In this document: one piece after another, positions 1-9,600 of the stretch
Layout: the number at the start of each line of letters is the position of its first letter
Numbering within the stretch: position 1 is the first letter of the stretch
NCBI GenBank assembly: GCA_049999805.1
Contig: JBNGIO010006304.1
Location: 48,203 to 72,916 of the forward strand
Length of the DNA stretch: 24,714 nucleotides
From: Folioceros fuciformis
Taxonomy: Eukaryota > Anthocerotophyta > Anthocerotopsida > Anthocerotales
Direction of reading: 5' to 3'
The notes under the pieces: generated by a model
What the model saw: the letters and a program-made list of their open reading frames with translations, nothing else
The model's database searches: none
What the model was told of the DNA's origin: nothing
Position numbers and translations under genes: made by a program

Positions 1-1651
1 TCGACTCATCAGAGCTGCTGGTTAGATCTCTCTACCGCCAGCCACCCCACCGACCGGATTTCGGCCTACCCACCTACTTGGCTAGCAAATCAGCCCGGCC
101 TCCCGATCCAGCCAGGCAGCCCACTTGCTTGGCCTGGCTTCCTGCTGGGCCGCCTGGCTCCTACAGCTAGGCACTTCACCCCCGAGTCCTCCCAATCAGC
201 TCCCCGCGCTGCAGCCATCAACTGCCCGACTCAAGCCCACCCCGGCCAGCTCCTTGCAAGCCAGGCGCCTTCTTGCTATTAGCCCGACTTGACCAGCCGC
301 CATGCCTGATCCACTCAGGCAGCCGGCTTGCTGGCCTGCCTACCTTCGTCCCTGCCCAATCCTGTGGTCGGTCCGACTCCTAGTTCCCTGACCCTGTTGC
401 CAGCCCGACCGGCACTGACTGCGGCTTGCATGCAGCTAGCCGACCTAGCTGCTGGTCAGGTTCCTCAGCAGCCAAGGGGCCCTTGGCTTGCTTGTGCTAC
501 CTATTCAAATGGGCTAGGCTGGGTTGTCTAGTGTTCCGGCCAAACCCGCTTGGATCGCCTGCCGGGCGACCTGCCCCTCAGCACCCGCTGCCATCCATTA
601 CCGCTTGGATCAGCCCAAGGCCCGTCTGGCCTGGATCCAGCGCCACCTCGGGCTGCCTGCCTGACCACCTCTAGTTGCAGCCAGCCAGCGGCCGCATGGC
701 GATCCGGCCAGGCCCACTTATCAGGATCTGCCCAACTAGCCGCCCGTTCTGCTCCACCGTTACCTTATCCGGAGGAACCAGAGTCCGTGCCCTATCTACC
801 ACACAACCTACCTACTCTATCGACTCACCATAAATCTAGCTACTATTCTAGCCTAATCTCCCAGCCTTTCCTCTATAATACTCACTCACAGATCCAAAAA
901 AAAGAAAACCTATCCTTTCCCAGGGGTATGTTCAACATGTGGAGTCCACAACCCCACTCCACCACCTCAACACCTCACTTCAACACTCTAGCACCGCACT
1001 TCAACTTCTACTCCCAAAATCTGTAGCTCAACCTTCACTCTTGGAATTTGGGACACAACAGCCTACCCTCTTGCAACCTTGAAGGCAGAGGTGTGAGGAC
1101 TAGCATGCAACAAAGTCAGCCATTGTGGATCCAGCCCCATGGATCTCGGTAGTCTAGGGATCCACCACGTCCCCCTAGTGGCAAGGGGGATCAAGCCCTT
1201 AGTTCAATCTCACACCAGATTAGCACTCTAGTTCGGTAGCCTACACACAAGGTCAAGGGGAATCACACCATAAGACTACCCCCTCCTCAATGAGAGGCAT
1301 GGCCTCTTATACTACCCTGGCCCAAATCCCTCCATCTCTGACCAATAGGGTAAGCCTCAGTCAACCGCCAGCAGTCTCTCTCTCCAGCCTAAACCTAACC
1401 CTAACCCTAACTCTGATCTAATCCTAACCCTAACTCTGACCTAACCTTAATCCGACCTAATCCTATCCCCGACCTGAAACGGGTTATGCCCCTTCGACAA
1501 CACTAGTTACCCCTACCAAAAATCACCAGCCTCTCAAATCTACCAAAAATCGTCAGTGCCTCTCAACACTCTCCTCTCCTTTCTTAGATCATACCTTCCC
1601 CTCAGATCATCTTGCAGCCCTTCAGAACCTCCACCTTCTTCCAGTCCTCCC
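1..1651. other. C/T-rich, repeat-like DNA without a credible gene
   Basis: Strongly C-rich sequence with many CCAGCC, GCCTG and CCGACC words. Open frames here encode low-complexity Pro/Ser/Ala/Leu-rich peptides with no recognisable domain, as expected of skewed composition. A short A-rich tract near 896-907 is followed at about 938 by the words TGTGGAGTCC. A similar arrangement recurs near 2800-2855, so this may be the end of a degraded retroelement, but no polymerase or integrase motif supports that. Confidence 0.5.
1388..1475. repeat. Degenerate CCCTAA-type (telomere-like) repeat
   Basis: A run of CCTAA-like words (CCTAACCCTAACCCTAACTC, then drifted copies such as CTAATCC, CTGACCTAACC and CCGACCTAATCC). 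It resembles a TTAGGG-family interstitial telomeric tract decayed by point mutation. The exact units number only about three to five, so it could also be an ordinary satellite within C-rich DNA. Confidence 0.5.
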
Positions 1652-1751
1652 NNNNNNNNNNNNNNNNNNNNNNNNNNNNNNNNNNNNNNNNNNNNNNNNN
1701 NNNNNNNNNNNNNNNNNNNNNNNNNNNNNNNNNNNNNNNNNNNNNNNNNNN
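1652..1751. other. Assembly gap of 100 N
   Basis: A run of exactly 100 N, the usual placeholder for a scaffold join of unknown size. Distance and continuity across it cannot be trusted. Confidence 0.99.
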
Positions 1752-2929
1752 GCTTGGCAGAGCTGCCCGTCTAAGCACCCCCGAGGAGGTAACTTTGTAA
1801 ACATGGCACCTGGAAGTGACATACCACCATCTCTTGCCAACATAATTATCACTAGGCTTCCCACCTGCAAGCAGCCAAACGTGCTCGTGGATGGAAAGCC
1901 AAATACTAATTATTATGTCATCTAACTAGCCGTAGGAGAGGTGCATTACTCCCGGCTCCGATACCTGGATGGGGCAGTCTGCAGGTTCCTCAACCTGTCT
2001 CAGCTTAGTCCGCACAAGTGATGGAGGACAAACCGGTCACCGACCATTGTCAAGGCCACCGTGGCCTTTCTGCCTTGTTCCCATCCAACTTGTTCCTGAA
2101 TTTCCGACTTCTAGCCCTGCCTCCTCGATCCAATCTCGCCTCGTGCTTCCTACCAACTGCTGGATCTGCCCCGCGGGCCCCTGATTTTCACCCTATTGCC
2201 AAGGTCACCAATTTGCTGTGGAGTTGTGAAGCGCCACCATCTACTCAGACGCTGATCCTAGCTAGGGCCACAGATTACGCTCATCAGCCATAGCCGCTAG
2301 GATTCGACCTGTAGGATGCGCCTTAGGGGCCTGGTGCACGGCGGCTGAGGTTGGACCCTTTTCAACATTAGCCAGCCACCGTCTTGGCCATCTCCCCTCC
2401 TGGACCCGGCCAGGCAGCCAGCCATTTGCCGGGCCACCTGCCCAGAGCCGACCCACCACCATCGGCCAGGTTGCTGTCTGGCTGGTTGGCTCTGGTGCCA
2501 ACCCCTTGCCGATCCAACCCAACACCCACATAGCCGTTCCCCAAACACCACCAGCTCGCTCCCATGGAACCCAATCCGCCCTCACACGCCCGACTTAGGG
2601 TTCCACGCATGTTAGTATCCCTCGCCACGGGCACACCCCACCCGCTACTTCGCTCTCTCCACGGGTTAGCTAACCGGCCGTTCCCTTCTTGAACACCACC
2701 ACCACCTATCCCACCTATCTCCTGATCAGCCTATCTAAACTAGTCCTATCTAACCTAGTTTCCTAACTATCCTTCTAAGGAATTCAATCAAAACTCAAGA
2801 AAAAAAAAACAAATACTACCATTTTTCTAGGAGATCCAACTACTATGTGGACTCCAAATATACATACGTGCTTTAGAATGCATACATACTTTAGTATGCA
2901 TACATTCCTATCTGCTCCCGCTTGTGCCT
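1752..2929. other. C-rich repeat-like DNA, no gene recognised
   Basis: Composition is like the first 1.6 kb (GGCCACC, CCGGCCAGG, CCAGCC words). The minus-strand open frames around 2262-2634 encode Gly/Trp-rich low-complexity peptides and are not convincing genes. Near 2797-2860 an A-rich tract is followed by TGTGGACTCC, paralleling the arrangement near 896-950. Confidence 0.45.
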
Positions 2930-3031
2930 TGCTCTTTAAAGGCCTTCTCCTGCTCCCTCCTCCCTTTCTTGCTCCCTCTTTGCTCTTTGAAGGCCTTCTC
3001 CTGCTCCCTCCTCCCTTTCTTGCTCCCTCTT
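2930..3031. repeat. Tandem repeat, 51 bp x 2
   Basis: Two adjacent 51-bp units, 2930-2980 and 2981-3031, that differ at only a base or so. Each holds GCTCTTT, GGCCTTCTCC and CTCCCTCCTCCC. The tract is pyrimidine-rich on the plus strand. Confidence 0.85.
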
Positions 3032-3261
3032 CCCTCTCTCGCTCACTGCCACTTCTCTTTGGGCCCATCTCAAGTTTCCAAGTCACAATGCTTTGAGGTT
3101 TTACTTTAATGTTATTTTATTTTAAAAATGAATATAATATTGACCTAAGATAGTGTAGGGGCCCAACCCTTAATAGATGGAGGTTTTTTGTGGTGTTTTT
3201 CTTGTGCCCTCGATAGCTCATTGCGAGCTTCTTCAAAGCTAGAACTTCAAGCTCTCACTCT

Positions 3262-3327
3262 CTCCCTAAGTATACAAGATAATTGAAGTNNNNNNNNNNC
3301 TCCCTAAGTATACAAGATAATTGAAGT
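3262..3327. repeat. 28-bp direct duplication flanking a 10-N gap
   Basis: The 28 bases at 3262-3289 recur identically at 3300-3327, separated only by 10 N (3290-3299). This is what an uncollapsed overlap between two contig ends looks like, so the gap is probably artificial. Confidence 0.8.
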
Positions 3328-4263
3328 TTGTGAAATCGGCCTCCAATCGTAAAAAAGTTAAGGACATTAACTTAAGCCTAGGCATAACTGCACAAACTTG
3401 GTTGGCTTCTAAATTATTCATGAGACTTATGATTGATGGCCTTGTAAGGTTTTCCCTTTGTTAAAGCTTCTCCCCAGTCTTTTGTGATGACAAAATGCCA
3501 GATACATCATCCTTTGTAGCCTTTTACTTAGAGTTGGTGCAATAAGTTTAATGTGGCGATGTACATAACTTCACTTATGGCTCAAGTTTACTTACAATTT
3601 CCATTAGAAAAATCATGAGTTCCCATGACTATTCTATGGTTTGATCAAACATTCTATCTACATGGGCATACAACTTGTAGATTGTAGGATCTCGTACGAG
3701 CTCCGTTGTTCTTCTTATCTTGGTCAAGTTTTCTACCATCCATTCAAAGTTTTTATACAAGAAAAAAAATCTTTTATCCTCTAGATGAATCACATTTCAG
3801 TACTGGCAGTGACACGAGTGGCCATTTTCAAGTTTATTCAAGCATGCTCGACCAAATGAATTGCATTTCACAATTCGCGGTGGGGAGACTAGTCATTTCA
3901 TAGCTTGGATGGCTGGAGCACCCCGCTGGAAGCATCGGGTATACATAAACTTAAATTTTCACTCTAAGTTCAGTTGGAGCCTTCTTGAACTTTCTCCTTG
4001 TATTTTCTCTCCAGTGCTCAGTTAAGGAAACGGGGTCGCAATCATATTTTGTGTTACTAAAGGAATCCAGACGAAATCGGAACAAGAAGAGAGCAGAACT
4101 GGAAGGTCCCGTCACGAGCCTCGGGCTCTTCGACATTGCGAACCTACCAACCACCGGGGTGTGCAGAAAAAGGAAAGGGGGCAGCACAGCTTCTGCTCCC
4201 GTCGCGCAGGAGGAGGTCTCACTGAAATCGGCGTGACAATTTGCGAGCGGGTAGTTCGTAGCG
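3328..4263. other. AT-rich intergenic DNA and upstream region of the MCAT gene
   Basis: AT-rich, unique-looking sequence without a credible coding region. It becomes GC-rich from about 4100. That last stretch probably holds the promoter and 5' UTR of the downstream gene. I see no confident TATA box and no uORF beginning with ATG immediately before the start. Confidence 0.5.
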
Positions 4264-5370
4264 ATGGCAGGCGCTGTGGCGATGGGGAGCAAGCTAGGTG
4301 CAGCTTCGGCCTCGGTCGTGGGCAGGAGCCCGGTGCACGGCGGGGTGAGGATGGCCAAATTCGGCCCGCCCATCCGGATGAGCGCCACGGTCGGGGTTGA
4401 GGCGCCGGCGTCGGGGTCCTCGGACTCCCTGTTCGCGGACTACAAGGCCACCAGTGCGTTCCTATTCCCGGGCCAGGGGGCGCAGGCAGTGGGCATGGGT
4501 AAGGACGCGCACGCGGTGCCCGCAGCGGCCGCGCTCTTCACCCGTGCCAGCGAGATCCTGGGCTACGATCTGCTGGAAGTGTGCGTGAACGGGCCCAAGG
4601 AGAAGCTAGACTCCACGGTGGTCAGCCAGCCGGCCATTTACGTGAGCAGCCTGGCGGCCGTGGAGGCCCTTCGGGCGCGGGAGGGCGGCCAGGCCGTCAT
4701 CCACGCAGTGGACGTGACCTGCGGGCTCAGCCTCGGGGAGTACACGGCGCTGGCCTTCGCCGGGGTCTTCTCCTTCGAGGACGGGTTGAAGCTGGTGCAG
4801 ACCCGGGGTGAGGCCATGCAGGCCGCCGCCGACGCCTCCCGCAGTGCCATGGTGAGCGTCATCGGGCTGGATGCGAGCACCGTGGCCAAGCTCTGCGATG
4901 CCGCCAATCAGGAGGTGGAGGAGGCGGAGCGCGTGCAGATCGCCAACTTCCTTTGCAACGGGAATTACGCCGTGTCCGGGGGCGTTAAGGGCGTGGAGGC
5001 CGTGGAGGCCCGGGCCAAGGAGTTCAAGGCCAGGATGACCGTGCGGCTCGCCGTGGCCGGGGCGTTCCACACCCGCTTCATGCAGCCCGCGGTTAGCAAG
5101 TTAGAGGCAGCCTTAAGCGCCACGCAGCTCAGGCCGCCGCGCATCCCCGTTATCTCGAATGTGGACGCGCTGCCACACTCGGACCCGGATGTCATCCGCA
5201 AAATCCTGGCGCAGCAGGTGACCTCGCCAGTGCAATGGGAATCCACTCTCCAAACCATTTTGGCTAAAGGACTCCAAAGCGGCTACGAGCTGGGCCCCGG
5301 GAAGGTCATCGCTGGCATCGTGAAGAGAATCGACCGCAACGCCCCAGCAGTGGAGAGCATCAGCGTCTAG
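4264..5370 (+). CDS. MCAT: Malonyl-CoA:acyl-carrier-protein transacylase, plastid type
   Basis: Transfers malonate from CoA to acyl carrier protein, supplying the elongation donor of type II fatty-acid synthesis, here presumably in the plastid. The 368-aa protein opens with about 60 residues rich in Ala/Ser/Gly/Arg and poor in acids, consistent with a transit peptide. The FabD fold follows: FLFPGQGAQ at 66-74 (oxyanion-side Gln), GLSLGEYTALAFAG at 154-167 with nucleophile Ser156, Arg181 in QTRGEAM (carboxylate-binding Arg), AGAFHTRFM with catalytic His269, and ELGPGK near 342-347. The position before the Ser-Leu pair is Leu rather than the bacterial His of GHSLGE, as I recall for plant homologues. 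An in-frame TAG at 4252 precedes the first ATG, so the start is firm. The gene is a single uninterrupted frame, very GC-rich over its first 800 bp and less so towards its end. Domain and catalytic residues are complete. Confidence 0.96.
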   Translation: MAGAVAMGSKLGAASASVVGRSPVHGGVRMAKFGPPIRMSATVGVEAPASGSSDSLFADYKATSAFLFPGQGAQAVGMGKDAHAVPAAAALFTRASEILGYDLLEVCVNGPKEKLDSTVVSQPAIYVSSLAAVEALRAREGGQAVIHAVDVTCGLSLGEYTALAFAGVFSFEDGLKLVQTRGEAMQAAADASRSAMVSVIGLDASTVAKLCDAANQEVEEAERVQIANFLCNGNYAVSGGVKGVEAVEARAKEFKARMTVRLAVAGAFHTRFMQPAVSKLEAALSATQLRPPRIPVISNVDALPHSDPDVIRKILAQQVTSPVQWESTLQTILAKGLQSGYELGPGKVIAGIVKRIDRNAPAVESISV

Positions 5371-5930
5371 GAAGCACTTTTCCTCGCCAGCCATAACAAG
5401 CTTTTTTTGTTCTTTTTTCCACTCCTGCCTCCGGAATCGGGGAACATCACTTCATTGATTTTTGAGCGGAAGCCTTCTTGAGCTTCTGAGAAGCTCAGCT
5501 AGTAGACTGGAGGTCATACTGAGGACATGGAGGGTATGCTAGACCGCATAGATTGTACCTAGTCTCATGGAAGTGAGATACATCAGTCTCATTTCTCTTG
5601 GATTTGTTCGGGCTGGGCATTCCAGCAACAATTGTTCTCTATCCAATCCAGATTGATATCTCGCTACGTATTGTTATGTTCGCCACCTGTTGAGCTTCTC
5701 ACGCCTCCTCGATGCTGAAGCCCAGGCATCCTTGTGCATCAAGCTCAACTCCCCCACAAAAAGGGGAAAAAAAGAAAAAAGAGATGGAATGCCATCAATA
5801 GATAGATTCACTACAAAATTGCAACTCCAGATCCAAACCAGACTCTCTGTGCTGTCAACTCCCAGGGCTTGCAGAATCATGACTCGTGTTCCCAATAGGG
5901 ATGGAGGACATCTAGACTTTGTCACAAACT
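5371..5930. other. Convergent 3' region between MCAT and NAA38-like genes
   Basis: 560 bp separating two genes that end towards each other. It should contain both 3' UTRs and polyadenylation sites. T-rich runs follow the MCAT stop (5401-5418), and an A-rich run on the plus strand (5758-5782) would be U-rich in the transcript of the minus-strand gene. No coding region is seen. Confidence 0.6.
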
Positions 5931-6299
5931 CTATCTGGTGATGGTGAGGAGAGAAGTAAGCTCGTCCAGGGAGGAGGCGAATTGGCAGGAAGTTCGGTGT
6001 CGAGCAGGGATGAGCACCAGCCCCAAGCGTCTCGGGAGCTCACCAGATGCAGACAAGTCGCTCTGATCCACAGTATCAGCAAGTATGATGTTTCCCTGCT
6101 TGTCCAGGCAGTGGAATCTTCCGAGAAACGTGCGCCCGTCTTCTACATCCACCCGCATCCACCGGTTGAGGAGCATGCGAGCCCGCAGCACCAGGGGTTT
6201 GACCGATCGCGACTCCTCGGCCGCCGGCTCTTCTTTGTCCGATTTCTTCTCCGCCTCCGGCTGATGCCTTTCGGTGTGCTCCTCCGGTATCGCCTCCAT
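5931..6299 (-). CDS. NAA38: NAA38/LSMD1-like Sm-fold subunit of NatC N-terminal acetyltransferase
   Basis: Predicted 122-aa protein, close to the usual size of the family. Residues 1-35 are a charged, Glu/Lys-rich, probably disordered leader. An Sm-like domain follows: Sm1 at about 42-76 (LLNRWMRVDVEDGRTFLGRF, then CLDKQGNIIL) and Sm2 at about 88-104 (ELPRRLGLVLIPARH). The divergent Sm2 and the single-domain architecture match NAA38, the auxiliary subunit that works with NAA30 (catalytic) and NAA35 in co-translational acetylation. The frame stays open upstream to a GTG at 6372-6374, but the first in-frame ATG is at 6297-6299 and I use it. The leader carries a short upstream ORF at 6378-6410. 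No intron is needed. Another LSm-type protein cannot be excluded, but the match to LSMD1 is good. Confidence 0.86.
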   Translation of the reverse strand: MEAIPEEHTERHQPEAEKKSDKEEPAAEESRSVKPLVLRARMLLNRWMRVDVEDGRTFLGRFHCLDKQGNIILADTVDQSDLSASGELPRRLGLVLIPARHRTSCQFASSLDELTSLLTITR

Positions 6300-6652
6300 G
6301 TCGGCCTTCTCTTGCTCTTGAAGGCGGCTACCTGAACCCTTCGCAGCGGAACGCGGAAAGATCCGCTGGCCCACAGATCAACGCCACCTTGAACCGAGGC
6401 ACAGTTGCATGAATGTGAGCTATTGGCAGGCCGGCCGTCAACAGAGCGCGGACAACGGTGTAGACAGAAAACACGGAGGCAGTGGGAATGACACCATTTC
6501 TGCCTAGGGCTTAGCGAGTATCAACAGACCAAAGATTGAAGCGGGAAACCAGTAGGATTCCCCGCTGGATGACAGGTTTGGCCACTTGTCATGGAGGGAG
6601 AGTGATTCGCGTAAGGATGCGTATGATCGAGCTGGGGTAGGGGCAGCGGAGC
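6300..6652. promoter_or_regulatory. Putative bidirectional promoter between NAA38-like and RAB3GAP1-like genes
   Basis: Only 353 bp separate the two divergent start codons, so both 5' UTRs and both promoters must fit here. GCGGGAAA at 6541-6548 is, on the other strand, TTTCCCGC, which fits the E2F consensus TTTSSCGC. No clear TATA box is visible on either side. Shared regulation is an inference from spacing. Confidence 0.5.
6378..6410 (-). other. Upstream ORF in the leader of the NAA38-like gene
   Basis: An 11-codon frame (10 residues plus TGA) opened by the only ATG found between the main start and about 110 bases upstream. It ends well before the main start. If the transcript begins upstream of 6410 it could lower translation of the main frame. 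Confidence 0.35.
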
Positions 6653-9600
6653 ATGGCGAGCTCTTCCCGGCCCAAGCTCACTAAGGTTCCCTCTGAAAAT
6701 GAAGAGGTGCGTTTTCTTTGCCCTGTGCCTCGGGACATTGCTGTGTGGTGCTGGCTCCGCGCAATCGCTTTGGTTGTGACGGGCAGGGCATAGGGAGCCC
6801 GAGTTTTGACGACGCAGTATAGTACAGAGTACTACTCTGGAGACTCTCTCTTATGCACTTTAGAGTCGAAGGCCATCTCATCTTGTGCAGGGAGTGAGTT
6901 TAATTCCGCCGAAGCCACAAAATAGGCAGACAAGTTGTTAGCACTAAGTGTCATCGCCGTTGGGGTCTGCAATTGTTGTTCAGTCCGTAGTGGAGTTTTC
7001 ATTCTCGGTTTGATCTAACTTTTTGCCGATGGGACCTTCCATCAGTCGTCTGGACTAATTCTGCTCATGTTGTTGCAGTTAGACGGGTTTGATGATTTCA
7101 CCATTGCGTCGACGTGGGAAAGGTTGGAAAAATTTTCTGGAGTCCTCCTTCACGTGTAAGGTCGAGTATTGGGGGGTTGCTCTCTCACTCAGCTGTGAAT
7201 CTTGGTATTCACAGGGTCATTGCAGGAATTGAGGCAATGTGCAGGGAATGGCAGGCAGCTGGGCCTTCAAAACTTCGAGTGAGTCTCAGGGCATGGATTG
7301 CATTATCCGCTTCAACACTTAATCGTTTACAGTACACCGATCACAAGTTGAGAGCCTGTTGCAGACTGCAGGTGCTGAAGCTGTTTCTGGTACAGTGAAC
7401 CTATACCACGTGCACAAGGAGCTTTCGTACGGTTCAAAAGCTTACAGTGTAGCGTTGTACTTTCGTGCTTCCAGGGAGGAAGGTGAAATGACTCCTCTAA
7501 CTTACCATGTCTTCTCCTTACTCTACTTGGAAATGCTGGTACTTTTGATGTCAAACAAGAGCGAGATTCTCTGTGGTACCCAGGGAAACTGAGTGCTGGA
7601 ACTTGTCCCTTCACAGACACCAGGGATGAGTGGAGAGATGGGTTACATCGTTTGCAAGTATGGTTTGGAGTAAGAGATTTCTTGGTAGGCTTGGTGTCTC
7701 TGCGCTCAGGCAGAGAACCTTCCGCACTATGCTGGTTTTTTTAAATAAGTGGTGAAACCCATGGGGAAATGAATTACTGTGCGCATGAGTTTTTTTTTGG
7801 TGTATTTCTGACGCCGTGCGTGTGTTTGCAGTTGATATCTCCTGTCAGTATGAGTGGTGTCGTCCTCGATGCTCCTGACGTGACAATGCTTTTAAGCGCA
7901 GCTGCAGTTGCACTTTCAAACTGCAACAGGTTTGTTCTGATTCATGAATGGAATTTAATTTTCCATGGAATGCTAGGAACCTAGTCCTTCTTGTTATTCT
8001 ACTTCAGGTTGAGACTTGAGCTGTCTTCAAAGAGATAAAGTCCAACCCTGGTACTTTTTGTTTTTCTTTGTCACATGGGTACAGTGAATGGCCAGTATTC
8101 GTCCCTGTGCATGATCCCACAAGAAAGGCGTACAGAGGTATCGAGGCAACGAAATTCTCATATTCAACACGATTTGAAGCTGATCGTATTGGGTCCCGTG
8201 TCCCAGTCAGCTATATGCACTTGGAGGGCCTCTATGAACTCTTTGTGTCAAAAGTGGTAAAATTTCCTGCGGGGACCTTGTTTGCAATGCGTCTCCTCAG
8301 GAAGATTTCTACAGTACGCAATCTGACTGGTGGTATTTCAAATGAAGGGATTTTCATCTCCAGACTTCGCAGCTGGACGTGCACTGAGGGTTGGGTTCAC
8401 CCTGAAGCTAACTTATCGAACACCAATGAAGGGTTTTGAATATAACATCAGTGAGAGCTTACCAACTGCAGAGCCTATTGCAAACTATGAACGTGTGTAT
8501 GAAGTGCCATGGGACACAGAGTCCCCATGGGCTGCGTGGCATTCTTTGGACGATCCTGTTAAGGGTAGGTGCAGAAGTCAAATCGGTCTTCCATTTCTCT
8601 GTCTTTTTACTGCATTCTTGCCTCGATTATTTGAGATTTCGCTGCACTACTGTGACTGTTACAAGGGACTTTGAGGTGTCATGGGCTTGATCAGTTGCTG
8701 TTGGGCACAGGATTTGAGCTGATTGCAACCTTTTCAAACAGACATGTGACAACCTCCACTGAGATGGCGGAATTTGAAAATATGTCGACGTTTGAAGCTG
8801 ACAAATGGTTGCTACGGCCAATTTTAGCAAAAGCAACGTGAGTTACTAGTTCACTCCGAGCCACGAGATGTGGAAGTGCCATCGGTTGTTTGACAATTGC
8901 ATTATTATTCCGCCTGTGCAGGGAGGAGTTGCAAAATGAGGAGGATGTTGGTTTCGCAGGGCCACTCCGAGCTATGGTGAAGGCTTTTTATGTATCGAAA
9001 GGAGCGCAATATATGGAGAACCTGGCAGCTGGTCTGGATTGTCTCAAGTTCAGGGATCCCTGTTACAAATTTAAGGGTCACATCTGGCCTTTCTACACTT
9101 CCAGCTAATATGTTGTTCTTTTCCAGGAGATGAGCCTGGGATGAAAGAAACCATGCAGTCTGCGAAAGTTCCTCCACAAAGTGCTCTTGATCGGACCATC
9201 AAAGATTTACTTTTCCAAGGTCTAGTGCTTTACCTTTGAGATGAAGAGCTTTCTCCATGAGACCAACTTTCTTCTGATGCTTTATGATTCACGTGGGTGT
9301 CTTGCAGCACCGCCACCTGTTACATATAGATCAAACTCCAGGGGTCATGCATATAACATCAAGGGAGCACCCCCAAATTCTCTGTTCACTCGTTTTTGCT
9401 TACATGCTTTACATTTCGGCAAGTGTAATATTCGAGGTAATTCACATCCAACTGGTTAATCTGAGTGCTGAATTGCATGAGTGGTGATTGCATATTCATT
9501 GTCAGTTCGAAGGGCTTAAACATGGTAATGTTCGGGCAGCAATTGCTGTCTTGTGGATGGCATTTGTGCGAGAGGTGCGATATTGCTGGGATGAGGCTGA

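Noticed and set aside
328-1026. Overlapping plus-strand open frames of 67-158 codons
   Set aside because: Low-complexity Pro/Ser/Leu-rich translations from C-rich DNA with no domain; several overlapping frames are open at once.
1556-1870. Open frames running through the 100-N gap
   Set aside because: Their length depends on unknown bases; nothing real can be claimed.
2262-2634. Minus-strand open frames rich in Trp and Gly
   Set aside because: Three frames are open over the same stretch, a composition effect, with no recognisable motif.
4606-5394. Minus-strand frames of up to 154 codons opposite MCAT
   Set aside because: Antisense shadows of a GC-rich coding sequence.
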